From positions 124,001-188,000 of the forward strand of contig CAJBYO010000085.1 of the NCBI GenBank assembly GCA_903959905.1: 64,000 nt of DNA, written 5' to 3'. This stretch comes from an uncultured Bacteroidales bacterium. GTDB lineage: Bacteria > Bacteroidota > Bacteroidia > Bacteroidales > FEN-979. Numbering within the stretch: position 1 is the first letter of the stretch; every line of letters begins with the position of its first letter. Below are positions 24,759-32,897 of this stretch, piece after piece. The position numbers and the translations under genes are program-made. The notes beneath the pieces were generated by a model, which saw only the letters and a list, made by a program, of their open reading frames with translations, did not search any database and was not told where the DNA came from.

Positions 24759-25679
24759 ATGTCATCATGGGAAGGCAAAACCCGGGGCGGGGTTCTGGGA
24801 TATAAAATATTTGTCTGGACCCTGAAATACCTTGGGTTGCGTTTCGCATACTTCCTCCTTTCATTCGTTGTACTCTACTTCCTCATCACGTCGGGCAGGG
24901 CCTTTCTCGCCATATTCAACTTTTACCACAAGATGATGAAATACAACCGGTTAAAAGCATTTTTCAGTATCTACATGAACTATTTCATGTTCGGCCAGAT
25001 CCTGCTGGACAAGATAGCCATGCTCGCCGGTTTCCAGCAAAAATTCACCTTTGATTTTGAAGGTGAAGAGTTCCTGCGGGAGATGAAAGATGGCGGGTTG
25101 CTTGTCAGTGCCCATGTGGGCAACTGGGAGATTGCAGGCCAGTTGCTCAACCGGCTTGAAAAACGGATCAACATCATCATGTTTGACGCTGAACACCAGC
25201 AGATCAAAGGCTATTTGTCTGATGTGCTGAGTTCACGCAATGTGAACTTCATCGTAATCAGGGATGATTTCTCACACCTGGTAGAGATCAAACAGGCGCT
25301 GGCCAACAAAGAGATCATCGCCATGCACGGCGACAGGTATATCGCAGGGAATAAAACCGTTAACCTGGATTTTATGGGACAGAAAGCAGCATTCCCCATC
25401 GGACCTGTTAACCTGGCTGCGAAATTCAGGGTTCCAGTGTCGTTTGTATTTGCTGTAAAGGAGAACATCAGCCATTATCATTTTTATGCCACACCGCTTC
25501 ACTGCGTTAAATTCACCACCAACCTGAAACAACGGGAGGAGAATTTCAGGGAAGCGCTTGGTGTGTATACCGCAAAATTTGAAGAGATTGTTCATAAATA
25601 CCCGCAGCAATGGTTCAACTATTATGATTTCTGGAAACTTCCGGAACCGTTGCCTCTCATTCATGAACCCAAATCGTAA
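24759..25679 (+). CDS. LpxL/HtrB-like lysophospholipid acyltransferase
   Basis: 306 residues with an N-terminal membrane helix (about 25-50). The acyltransferase motif HX4E is His119-Glu124 (HVGNWEIAG). A second family motif, IAMHGDRYI, lies near 188-196. Members of this family (lipid A late acyltransferases and relatives) move acyl chains from ACP to a lipid acceptor at the cytoplasmic side of the inner membrane. Related enzymes are regular members of aryl-polyene and flexirubin clusters. It is tightly packed: ACP1 lies 6 bases upstream and the radical SAM gene 2 bases downstream. Confidence 0.88.
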   Translation: MSSWEGKTRGGVLGYKIFVWTLKYLGLRFAYFLLSFVVLYFLITSGRAFLAIFNFYHKMMKYNRLKAFFSIYMNYFMFGQILLDKIAMLAGFQQKFTFDFEGEEFLREMKDGGLLVSAHVGNWEIAGQLLNRLEKRINIIMFDAEHQQIKGYLSDVLSSRNVNFIVIRDDFSHLVEIKQALANKEIIAMHGDRYIAGNKTVNLDFMGQKAAFPIGPVNLAAKFRVPVSFVFAVKENISHYHFYATPLHCVKFTTNLKQREENFREALGVYTAKFEEIVHKYPQQWFNYYDFWKLPEPLPLIHEPKS

Positions 25680-25681
25680 CT

Positions 25682-27040
25682 ATGCAGGGGAAAAAGTTAC
25701 TCTTCGTTTCGGCCAACCGGTATGCCATCCCCTACCCTGTTTATCCACTGGGGATATCCTATCTCGTTACTTATCTTCGCGAGAGGCTTCCGCATTACGA
25801 CATCAGGGTGTTTGATTTCAACCTCAACACCCCCGAAACATTCAGGGATTACCTCAGGGAATTTGACCCTGATTATGTGGGTTTATCCCTGCGGAATGTG
25901 GATGATGTCAACTTCTACAGCCAGGAGAGCTTCATCAACGGCTACAAGGCAATTGTTGACATTGTGCGCGAAACATCCTGCGCAGTGCTCATTACCGGCG
26001 GTTCAGCCTTTTCAATTTATCCGAGTGAGTTGTACGCCTTTTTCAACCCCGATTACGGCATCCATGGCGAAGGTGAAGAGAGCCTGCACAGGCTCTTATG
26101 CAGCATGGATGCGGGAAAGGCCGACCTCGATACCGAAGGACTTGTTTACCGCATCGGTGAGGAAATAGCGGTTAACAGCAGAAAAAGCTTTATCAACACG
26201 CCCGACCTTGACTTTGACACCGGCCTCATTGATTTTTACTGGGACAAGGGCGGGATGGTCAATGTGCAAACCAAGCGCGGTTGTCCGTATAACTGCATAT
26301 ATTGTACCTACCCGCTCATTGAAGGACATAAAGTCCGCACACTGGACCCTGATAAAATTGTTCATACCCTCCGGCAACTCTATGAAAAACATAAGATCGA
26401 TTATGTGTTTTTCACCGATTCTGTATTTAATATCAGCAACAGTTTCAATGTGGAACTGGCAAAAAAAATGATTGCCTCCGGGTTGCCGATGCACTGGGGC
26501 GCCTATTTTTCGCCCCATAACCTGTCGCTTGAGCACCTGAAGCTGTTTGCGGAAGCAGGTTTGACGCATATTGAATTCGGAACTGAATCAATGTCGGATT
26601 CAACACTGAAAAAATATGGCAAGCACTTTGATGTGGATGAGGTTGTTCGTGTTTCTGACTACTGCAACCAGGCCGGCATCTACTTCTGCCACTTCATGAT
26701 CATAGGCGGATACGGTGAAACGGAAGAGAGCATCAATGAAAGCTTTGAAAATGCAAAGCGTATTGAGAATACCGTCTTCTTTCCATTTATTGGAATGCGG
26801 ATATATCCTGGCACGGAACTGCATAAAATCGCGCTTGAACAGGGTATCGTTCAGCCTTCGGATAAACTGCTTGAGCCTGTGTATTACATTGCACCTGACA
26901 TCAATTATGCTACCCTGAAGGAGCGCGCTGATCAAACCGGCCGCCGATGGGTTTTCCCCGATGAGGATGTTGCAACCGTCATGAACCGGATGCGCAAAAG
27001 AAAACGTAAAGGATCATTATGGCATCATTTGAAGAAATAA
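25682..27040 (+). CDS. B12-binding radical SAM protein of lipid/pigment clusters
   Basis: 452 residues. A cobalamin-binding-like N-terminus (about 1-150, with YPLGISYLVTYLRE and the GIHGEGEESL element) precedes a radical SAM barrel. Its CX3CX2C cluster is Cys201-Cys205-Cys208 (GCPYNCIYC). It probably modifies a lipid or polyketide carbon, for example by C-methylation; the target is unknown. It is not closely similar in its C-terminus to the 9180 protein. Its 3' end overlaps the dehydratase gene by 22 bases, so the two are translationally coupled. Confidence 0.85.
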   Translation: MQGKKLLFVSANRYAIPYPVYPLGISYLVTYLRERLPHYDIRVFDFNLNTPETFRDYLREFDPDYVGLSLRNVDDVNFYSQESFINGYKAIVDIVRETSCAVLITGGSAFSIYPSELYAFFNPDYGIHGEGEESLHRLLCSMDAGKADLDTEGLVYRIGEEIAVNSRKSFINTPDLDFDTGLIDFYWDKGGMVNVQTKRGCPYNCIYCTYPLIEGHKVRTLDPDKIVHTLRQLYEKHKIDYVFFTDSVFNISNSFNVELAKKMIASGLPMHWGAYFSPHNLSLEHLKLFAEAGLTHIEFGTESMSDSTLKKYGKHFDVDEVVRVSDYCNQAGIYFCHFMIIGGYGETEESINESFENAKRIENTVFFPFIGMRIYPGTELHKIALEQGIVQPSDKLLEPVYYIAPDINYATLKERADQTGRRWVFPDEDVATVMNRMRKRKRKGSLWHHLKK

Positions 27041-27432
27041 ATATTCCCCAGAAACCGCCGATGGTGATGGTTGACCGGCTTCTTGAAGTCACGGATGCCA
27101 TGACTGTGACCTCATTCCTCATCAGGGAGGACAACGTGTTCTGCAGCAAAGGGATTTTTCGCGAACCGGGCCTGATTGAAAACATGGCCCAGACAGCCGC
27201 TGCAGGGGTTGGCGCCAAACCAGGAAATATTGAGGGAAAGGCACCGCTGGGCTTCATAGGCGGTATCAGGAATTTGAAAATTACCGGTTTCCCGGTGGTC
27301 GGACAGCAGATTATTTCAAAGGTCACTATATTGCACCAGGTTTTTGATGCGACCATTGTTCAGGGGGAGGTTTACCTGCAGGACATTCTGATTGCAACCT
27401 GTGAATTAAAGATATTCTTAATCAACAACTAG
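27019..27432 (+). CDS. Hot-dog 3-hydroxyacyl-ACP dehydratase-like protein
   Basis: 137 residues, one hot-dog domain similar to FabZ/ApeP-type dehydratases. The helix with the family Glu is present (GLIENMAQTAAAG). The usual FabZ segment GHFPxxPxxPGV is shortened to SKGIFREPG, so the classical catalytic His is absent at its expected place. Similar short dehydratases occur in Bacteroidota aryl-polyene clusters, so this may be normal for the branch. It should dehydrate 3-hydroxyacyl-ACP to the conjugated polyene. The start overlaps the radical SAM gene by 22 bases. It is the only dehydratase in the cluster. Confidence 0.8.
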   Translation: MASFEEINIPQKPPMVMVDRLLEVTDAMTVTSFLIREDNVFCSKGIFREPGLIENMAQTAAAGVGAKPGNIEGKAPLGFIGGIRNLKITGFPVVGQQIISKVTILHQVFDATIVQGEVYLQDILIATCELKIFLINN

Positions 27433-27435
27433 CAT

Positions 27436-27858
27436 ATGGGAAACCCGGATAATAAAGCGCCAGATAAAGTAACTGATGATAAAGATTTGATTTACACGTA
27501 TAATCGTGAATTATTTTATCACTTTGACAGGGAGAAAGGGTTTACGCAGGCCGTGCATTACCAGAACCCCGACAACCAGGTCATCATCAAACAAAGCTGG
27601 GATGCGGCCGAACAGCGGCTGGAGGAGGTAAAGCAACTGGTGCTTATCGGCAAGGCAAGCCCGGTTGCCTACTATATGGAAAAAATTCTCATGGAGGTGC
27701 CAATGCTTGCAGCCTACATGGAAATTTCAAAATGGCGGGTAAAAAGACACATGAAACCCGGCGTATTTAAAAAAATAAAGCCGGAAATCCTGGCCAGGTA
27801 TGCTGAAATATTTGAGATATCGGTAGATCAGTTGAGGAAACCGGACTTTATAAAATAA
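27436..27858 (+). CDS. XRE-fold small protein paired with BtrH-like protein (copy 1)
   Basis: 140 residues; no named function recognised. The first half is polar and includes YHFDREKGFTQAVHYQ. The second half (about 70-138) has the five-helix spacing of an XRE/lambda-repressor fold: SPVAYYMEKIL, MLAAYMEI, SKWRVKRHM, IKPEILARYAEIF, VDQLRK. It is a clear paralogue of the 28929 protein, sharing SPVxYYMEK, WRVKxH, PGVFK and YAxxFxI. Each copy stands directly before a BtrH-like gene. It could be a cluster regulator or, because it is locked to its enzyme partner, a binding partner or substrate carrier. The fold assignment is by eye. Confidence 0.75.
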   Translation: MGNPDNKAPDKVTDDKDLIYTYNRELFYHFDREKGFTQAVHYQNPDNQVIIKQSWDAAEQRLEEVKQLVLIGKASPVAYYMEKILMEVPMLAAYMEISKWRVKRHMKPGVFKKIKPEILARYAEIFEISVDQLRKPDFIK

Positions 27859-27919
27859 TTGCTTCATTCCCTGGCACTCGCGATGCGAAAGAGTCAGGAA
27901 TATCAACCAAAACAGACAA

Positions 27920-28921
27920 ATGGTAAAATTAGAGTTTGAACATCGCCAGGCCGGACACTGTGAAAGCGGGGTAACCCGCAACCTGCTTAATTACCACGGC
28001 TTCAGGATTACAGAGCCCATGGCCTTCGGTATTGGCGCCGGGTTGTTTTTCAGTTATCTGCCCTTTCTGAAAATGCAGCATGCACCTACCACATCTTTCA
28101 GGGTATGGCCCGGCCAGGTGTTTGACAGGGCCACCAAAGAGCTTGGTGTAAAGGCAGCCATCCATACATTCCGCAACCCGAAGGATTCCATGGATAAGCT
28201 GAATGAGGTGCTGGAACAGGGATACCCGGTCGGACTGCAGGTGGGGACATTTCACCTGCCTTTTTTCCCGCCAGAGTACAGAATGCACTACAACATGCAC
28301 AACATGATTGTATATGGGCACAACAATGGCACCTATTTCATCAGCGATACCCTGATGGAGAACCTTGTTGAGATCACATACGAGGACCTTGTGCGCGTCA
28401 GGTATGCTAAAGGCGCCTTTGCTCCCCAGGGAAGGATGTATTACCCTACCTTTGTGCCTAAAGATATTGATATCAGGCCGGCTGTCATCAAAGGTATCCG
28501 CAAGACTGCCAACAATATGGTGGGGATCCCCTTTCCACTGATCGGGGCGAAAGGTATCAGGTACCTTGCCGGCCGCATGCGTAAATGGGAAAAGAACCTC
28601 GGCCCGGAAAAAGCATCCTATTACCTTGGGCAGGTGTTGCGCATGGAAGAAGAAGTAGGGACAGCAGGTGCTGGTTTCCGCTTCATCTACGGTGCATTTC
28701 TTGAAGAGGCATCAACGCTGTTAAACCAGCCATGGCTCAGGGAATTATCCATAGAAATGGGCGACAATGCGAACAAATGGCGGGAATTTTCATATCTTGG
28801 CTCACGAAACTGCAAAAAACGGGGCAAACCTGAACAATCGTATGATTTCCTGGCAGATATGCTGCTGGAAATCGCCAACCGTGAAGAAAAAATATTTAAA
28901 AAACTGGCTTTAATAAAATAG
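27920..28921 (+). CDS. BtrH N-terminal/DUF4872-type acyltransferase-like protein (copy 1)
   Basis: 333 residues. The N-terminal part has the BtrH pattern: HRQAGHCESGVTRNLL with likely nucleophile Cys14, a later His in YNMHNMIVYG (near residue 133) and an Asp in FISDTLME (near 145). This is a papain-like arrangement. The C-terminal half resembles DUF4872 (conserved GIPFPLIGAKGIRYLAG, then MEEEVGTAGAGFRFIYG). BtrH in butirosin biosynthesis moves an acyl group from an ACP to an aminoglycoside amine. By analogy this protein may move the aryl-polyene or fatty acyl chain from ACP to an amine or other acceptor. The 61-base gap upstream holds no gene. Confidence 0.82.
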   Translation: MVKLEFEHRQAGHCESGVTRNLLNYHGFRITEPMAFGIGAGLFFSYLPFLKMQHAPTTSFRVWPGQVFDRATKELGVKAAIHTFRNPKDSMDKLNEVLEQGYPVGLQVGTFHLPFFPPEYRMHYNMHNMIVYGHNNGTYFISDTLMENLVEITYEDLVRVRYAKGAFAPQGRMYYPTFVPKDIDIRPAVIKGIRKTANNMVGIPFPLIGAKGIRYLAGRMRKWEKNLGPEKASYYLGQVLRMEEEVGTAGAGFRFIYGAFLEEASTLLNQPWLRELSIEMGDNANKWREFSYLGSRNCKKRGKPEQSYDFLADMLLEIANREEKIFKKLALIK

Positions 28922-28928
28922 ATATCCC

Positions 28929-29324
28929 ATGGAAGAAAATACCAACCCGGTTTATAAGGACAAGGCATATGGCCAATACCGTGAACTGTCATATTCCTAC
29001 GAGGATGGCGGACAATTTCAGAAAACTGTTGGCTTTCACGGAGAAGCTGACCGTGTAATCCTCCAGCAGGCATGGGACCTGTTTCATGAACGGATTGAAG
29101 AGGCGCGGCAACGCGTGATCTCAGGGAAAGTCAGCCCGGTGGTTTATTACATGGAGAAAAACCTGCTGGATCCGCTTAACCTGTCGATGATGGCGGGTAT
29201 TGCAGTTTGGCGGGTAAAATGGCACTTCAGGCCGGGGGTTTTCAAACGCCTCAGCGAAAGCACACTGCAGAAGTACGCCGCAGCATTTAACATTACCATT
29301 GATCAGCTTAAAAAAGTTGAATAG
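28929..29324 (+). CDS. XRE-fold small protein paired with BtrH-like protein (copy 2)
   Basis: 131 residues, paralogous to the 27436 product over most of its length. It keeps SPVVYYMEKNLL, the WRVKWH helix, RPGVFKRL, LQKYAAAFNI and DQLKK. The N-terminal third is diverged (YGQYRELSYSYEDGGQFQK). It starts 7 bases after BtrH copy 1 and ends 23 bases before BtrH copy 2, repeating the same gene order as copy 1. Function is unknown, with the same options as copy 1. Confidence 0.75.
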   Translation: MEENTNPVYKDKAYGQYRELSYSYEDGGQFQKTVGFHGEADRVILQQAWDLFHERIEEARQRVISGKVSPVVYYMEKNLLDPLNLSMMAGIAVWRVKWHFRPGVFKRLSESTLQKYAAAFNITIDQLKKVE

Positions 29325-29347
29325 AATTATTCATTTCAATTTGCATT

Positions 29348-30373
29348 ATGGAAACGACAAAAACAATTATCAATTATACGCACCGCCAGGCAGGACATTG
29401 TGAAAGTGGAGCAACTTCAAACCTTTTCAAATTCAACGGCCTTGAATTATCGGAGCCCATGGCATTCGGCATCGGGAACGGACTGTATTTCAGTTATATT
29501 CCCTTCCTCAAGATTCAGTTTGCACCCATGATCTCCTTCAGGAACCTTCCCAACACCGTTTTTAAAAGATCAACGGAATACATGGGGATTGAGGCCACTG
29601 TTGTGAAGAAGATAAAAGATCCGAAAGAGGCCATGGAAATGCTTGACCGCAACCTGGAAAGAGGCATTCCGACCGGGTGCCAGGTGGGTGTATTCCAGCT
29701 CACCTTTTTTCCTCCCGAATACAGGATGCATTACAACATGCACAACCTGGTGGTCTTCGGCAAGGAAGGCAACATGTATCATATCAGCGATACCGTGATG
29801 GAACATCCCCAATTACTCAGTTATGACGACCTGCTGCGTGTCCGTTATGCGAAAGGTGCCTTTGCCCCGCAGGGAAAGATGTATTGGATCAATCACCCTG
29901 TTGACCGACCGATAGACCTGAAACCCGCCATCATCAAGGGAATCAAGAAAACTGTTTATGAAATGATCGGGATACCCTTCCCGCTTATTGGGGTGAAAGG
30001 ACTACGATGGATGGCACGTGATATTAAAAAGTGGCCAAAAAAACACGGTGAAGACAAAGCCGCATTTTACCTTGGGCAAATCCTGAGGATGGCTGAGGAC
30101 TTTGGTACAGGAGGTGCAGGTTTTCGATATATTTACGGAGCATTTCTGAAGGAAGCAGGGGAAATGTTCAACAACCACCAGGAGCTTCTTGAAGCCTCCG
30201 ACATGATGGGCCGGACTGCGAATAAATGGCGTGAGTTCACCTATATCGGCGCCCGGAATTGCAAAAACAGATCCAAACCTGAAGAAGATTACGGAACACT
30301 CTCTCAAAAACTGCTTGAAATCGCTGCAGATGAAGAAAATGTCTATAAAAAACTCAAAAATCTGAAATTTTAA
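29348..30373 (+). CDS. BtrH N-terminal/DUF4872-type acyltransferase-like protein (copy 2)
   Basis: 341 residues, paralogous to the 27920 protein. It keeps the proposed nucleophile Cys18 in HRQAGHCESGATSNLF, the YNMHNLVVFG His and the ISDTVME Asp. The long conserved block FFPPEYRMHYNMHN and the C-terminal GTGGAGFRYIYGAFL are shared too. All likely catalytic residues persist in both copies, so both are probably active and may differ in acyl chain or acceptor. Its stop codon overlaps the ABC ATPase start by one base (TAATG), so export and acyl transfer appear coupled in expression. Confidence 0.82.
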   Translation: METTKTIINYTHRQAGHCESGATSNLFKFNGLELSEPMAFGIGNGLYFSYIPFLKIQFAPMISFRNLPNTVFKRSTEYMGIEATVVKKIKDPKEAMEMLDRNLERGIPTGCQVGVFQLTFFPPEYRMHYNMHNLVVFGKEGNMYHISDTVMEHPQLLSYDDLLRVRYAKGAFAPQGKMYWINHPVDRPIDLKPAIIKGIKKTVYEMIGIPFPLIGVKGLRWMARDIKKWPKKHGEDKAAFYLGQILRMAEDFGTGGAGFRYIYGAFLKEAGEMFNNHQELLEASDMMGRTANKWREFTYIGARNCKNRSKPEEDYGTLSQKLLEIAADEENVYKKLKNLKF

Positions 30374-31125
30374 TGTCCCGGAAACCAATTATTGAGATCA
30401 GGGAGCTGACAAAAATCTATACCGGAGCTGAAGAACCTGCCGTGAACTCAATTTCACTGGAGATATTTCCGGGTGAAATATTTGGACTTTTAGGGCCAAA
30501 CGGTGCGGGAAAAACTACGACGATCTCGATTCTTTGCGGATTATTTCCCGCAACCAGTGGCAATGTAACCATCGATGGTCTTGACAGCCAAACGGACATG
30601 GTGAAAATCAAGCAGGTTATTGGAGTGGTACCGCAGGATATCGCCTTATACCCTACCCTCTCAGGACGGGAAAACCTTACCTTCTTCGGTAACATGTACG
30701 GACTTCACGGTTCAGCCCTTCGGGATAAAATAGACCATTATCTTACTGAATTCGGACTGGAGAAACATGCAGGGAAAGCTGTTGGCAAGTATTCAGGAGG
30801 CATGAAGCGCCGCGTCAACCTGATCGCCGGATTGTTGCACGACCCCAAAATCATTTTCCTTGATGAGCCTACGGTGGGTATCGACGTTCAATCACGCGTG
30901 GTCATCCTTGAATACCTGATGGAGATCAACAAGAAAGGTGTCACCATCATTTATACATCACATTACATGGAAGAGGCTGAGCAGTTGTGTTCCCGGGTGG
31001 CTATTATTGACCGGGGAAACATCATTGCCCTTGGTAACCCGAAAGAACTGGTGGCAGAGCAACCCAGGTTTCAGAACCTTGAAAATGTCTTTATACATCT
31101 CACCGGTAAAGATATGAGGGACTGA
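30373..31125 (+). CDS. ABC transporter ATP-binding protein
   Basis: 250 residues with all ABC ATPase motifs: Walker A GPNGAGKTT (about 39-47), signature YSGGMKRR (about 140), Walker B IIFLDEPTVGID (about 160) and the switch His in YTSHYMEEAEQL. The type matches ATPases that pair with ABC-2 permeases for drug, polysaccharide or lipid export. The permease gene follows after 2 bases. It likely powers export or membrane flipping of the cluster product, replacing the MMPL-type exporter found in many aryl-polyene clusters. Confidence 0.93.
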   Translation: MSRKPIIEIRELTKIYTGAEEPAVNSISLEIFPGEIFGLLGPNGAGKTTTISILCGLFPATSGNVTIDGLDSQTDMVKIKQVIGVVPQDIALYPTLSGRENLTFFGNMYGLHGSALRDKIDHYLTEFGLEKHAGKAVGKYSGGMKRRVNLIAGLLHDPKIIFLDEPTVGIDVQSRVVILEYLMEINKKGVTIIYTSHYMEEAEQLCSRVAIIDRGNIIALGNPKELVAEQPRFQNLENVFIHLTGKDMRD

Positions 31126-31127
31126 CC

Positions 31128-32429
31128 ATGAGGAAGTATTTTTCTGCCTGCCGCAAAGAGTTGCTTCTTCTTATTCGCGATAAATCGGGCCTCGCGATGT
31201 TGTTCATCATGCCGGTGGTGCTGATCGTGATTTCATCGCTGATGCAGGAATTTGGCTGGAGTTCACTCACAAAGGACCCCACCGTGCAGGTGCTGTTTGT
31301 TGACAACGACCACGACAGCCTTTCACTGAAGATTAAAAGCGGTTTCAGAGAGTCACAGTCGTTTGAGGTTATTGATCGTTTGAACAACAACCTGCTTACA
31401 GATTCTACTGCCAAAAATGCCGTTAAACGGGGTGAATACCTCGTGGCCATCGTGGTGCCCAAGGGTGCAACCAGCACCATGCGGGCCAATGTCCGCCTCT
31501 CGGTGGCTAAAACACTGGCAGGTTTTGGCATCGGGAATCCCGGCCTGGTCAATGGCATCGTCTTTAAAGATTCGGTGGATGTGAAGATTTACTTCGACCC
31601 TACGGTAAAAAAGACCTTTAAAAATGCCCTGATCAGTTCAATCAGGGAAAACTATTATAAATTCCAGACCGACTGGGTTTTTAAAACATTCAACCAGGAA
31701 ATTGCATTGCAAATGCCGATGTACAAGGCCCCCAAAGATGCTTTTAAAGAGATTCTGCATTTCAAGGAAGAGTATCCTTCTTACCGTGAGGTAGAACTGA
31801 TACCCAACACCTCGCAGCACAATGTGCCGGCATGGACAATTTTCGCGATGTTTTTTATTGTTATCCCCCTTACGCAAAGCATGATACAGGAGCGCGAAGG
31901 AGGCAGTTTGTTCAGGCTGCTCACCATGCCTGTTTCCTATATGACCCTGCTGATGGGGAAAGTGGGTGTATACCTTGTTGTTTGTATGATGCAAACTGCA
32001 GCGATGTTGCTGGCAGGCATACTGCTTCTTCCACTTTTTGGCTTGCCGATGCTTGTGCTGGGCAATGACATCCTTGCGCTGTTTGTTATGTCCATGGTTG
32101 TTTCAATGGCTGCAGTTGGGTATGGCCTGATGATCGGAACGATTGCCAAAACACATCAGCAGGCAGCCGCATTCGGATCAATTTCAGTTATTATACTGGC
32201 TGCGGTAGGTGGCTTATGGGTGCCAATTTACCTGATGGCACCGTTCATGCGGACAATTGCGAACCTGAGCCCGCTTAACTGGGCCATCACAGGCTATTAC
32301 AGTATATTCCTGAGGGGCGGAAACCTCATCGTGATCGTGCCGCAGGCAATTAAACTGTTGCTGTTCTTTTTAACAACAGTGAGCATTACCGCCCTTTATT
32401 ACAAGTATAAAAGTCCGTTGAACAATTAA
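31128..32429 (+). CDS. ABC-2 type transporter permease
   Basis: 433 residues. One N-terminal helix (LAMLFIMPVVLIVISSL) is followed by a large extracytoplasmic domain (about 45-240). Five or six C-terminal helices carry ABC-2 landmarks (NLSPLNWAITGYYSIFLRG near the end). It forms the membrane partner of the ATPase 2 bases upstream. Cargo is presumably the lipid or pigment made here; the sequence does not show it. The thioesterase gene follows after 51 bases. Confidence 0.9.
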   Translation: MRKYFSACRKELLLLIRDKSGLAMLFIMPVVLIVISSLMQEFGWSSLTKDPTVQVLFVDNDHDSLSLKIKSGFRESQSFEVIDRLNNNLLTDSTAKNAVKRGEYLVAIVVPKGATSTMRANVRLSVAKTLAGFGIGNPGLVNGIVFKDSVDVKIYFDPTVKKTFKNALISSIRENYYKFQTDWVFKTFNQEIALQMPMYKAPKDAFKEILHFKEEYPSYREVELIPNTSQHNVPAWTIFAMFFIVIPLTQSMIQEREGGSLFRLLTMPVSYMTLLMGKVGVYLVVCMMQTAAMLLAGILLLPLFGLPMLVLGNDILALFVMSMVVSMAAVGYGLMIGTIAKTHQQAAAFGSISVIILAAVGGLWVPIYLMAPFMRTIANLSPLNWAITGYYSIFLRGGNLIVIVPQAIKLLLFFLTTVSITALYYKYKSPLNN

Positions 32430-32480
32430 CCGTGTACCATCCTGCAGACGTCCGACTCCTGCAACTTTTAAAAACTGCTT

Positions 32481-32897
32481 ATGACACCCCTGACCGACCG
32501 TAAAGAGATAATTGTACGATTTTCTGAAGTGGACTCCATGCGCATCGTATGGCACGGTAATTACCTCAAATATTTTGAGGATGGCCGCGAGTCATTCGGG
32601 CTTAAATACAGCCTGGGATACCTTGATGTTTATAAGCATAACGTGATGATTCCACTTGTAAAAATCAACTGTGACTATAAACGTCCGTTGGAATATGGTG
32701 ACACCGCCATCGTGGAGACACGTTTTGTTCCCTCTGAAGCTGCAAAGATTGTTTTTGAGTATACCATTTACCGGAAAAAGGACAATGAAGTGGCCGCAAC
32801 CGGTACAACCACACAGGTTTTTCTGACCCCTGAAGGTGAACTTTTACTTACTGCCCCGGAATTTTTCACTGGCTGGAAAAAGAAATGGGGCGTTTAA
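32481..32897 (+). CDS. YbgC/4HBT-type acyl thioesterase
   Basis: 138 residues, one hot-dog domain. The 4HBT active-site helix is preserved: VDSMRIVWHGNYLKYFEDGRE with Asp18 in the catalytic position. It should hydrolyse acyl-ACP or acyl-CoA thioesters, or act as a hot-dog enzyme on intermediates. Thioesterases of this kind are regular members of aryl-polyene/flexirubin clusters. The last base of its stop codon is the first base of the preferred KS2 start (TAATG), which implies translational coupling. Confidence 0.85.
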   Translation: MTPLTDRKEIIVRFSEVDSMRIVWHGNYLKYFEDGRESFGLKYSLGYLDVYKHNVMIPLVKINCDYKRPLEYGDTAIVETRFVPSEAAKIVFEYTIYRKKDNEVAATGTTTQVFLTPEGELLLTAPEFFTGWKKKWGV

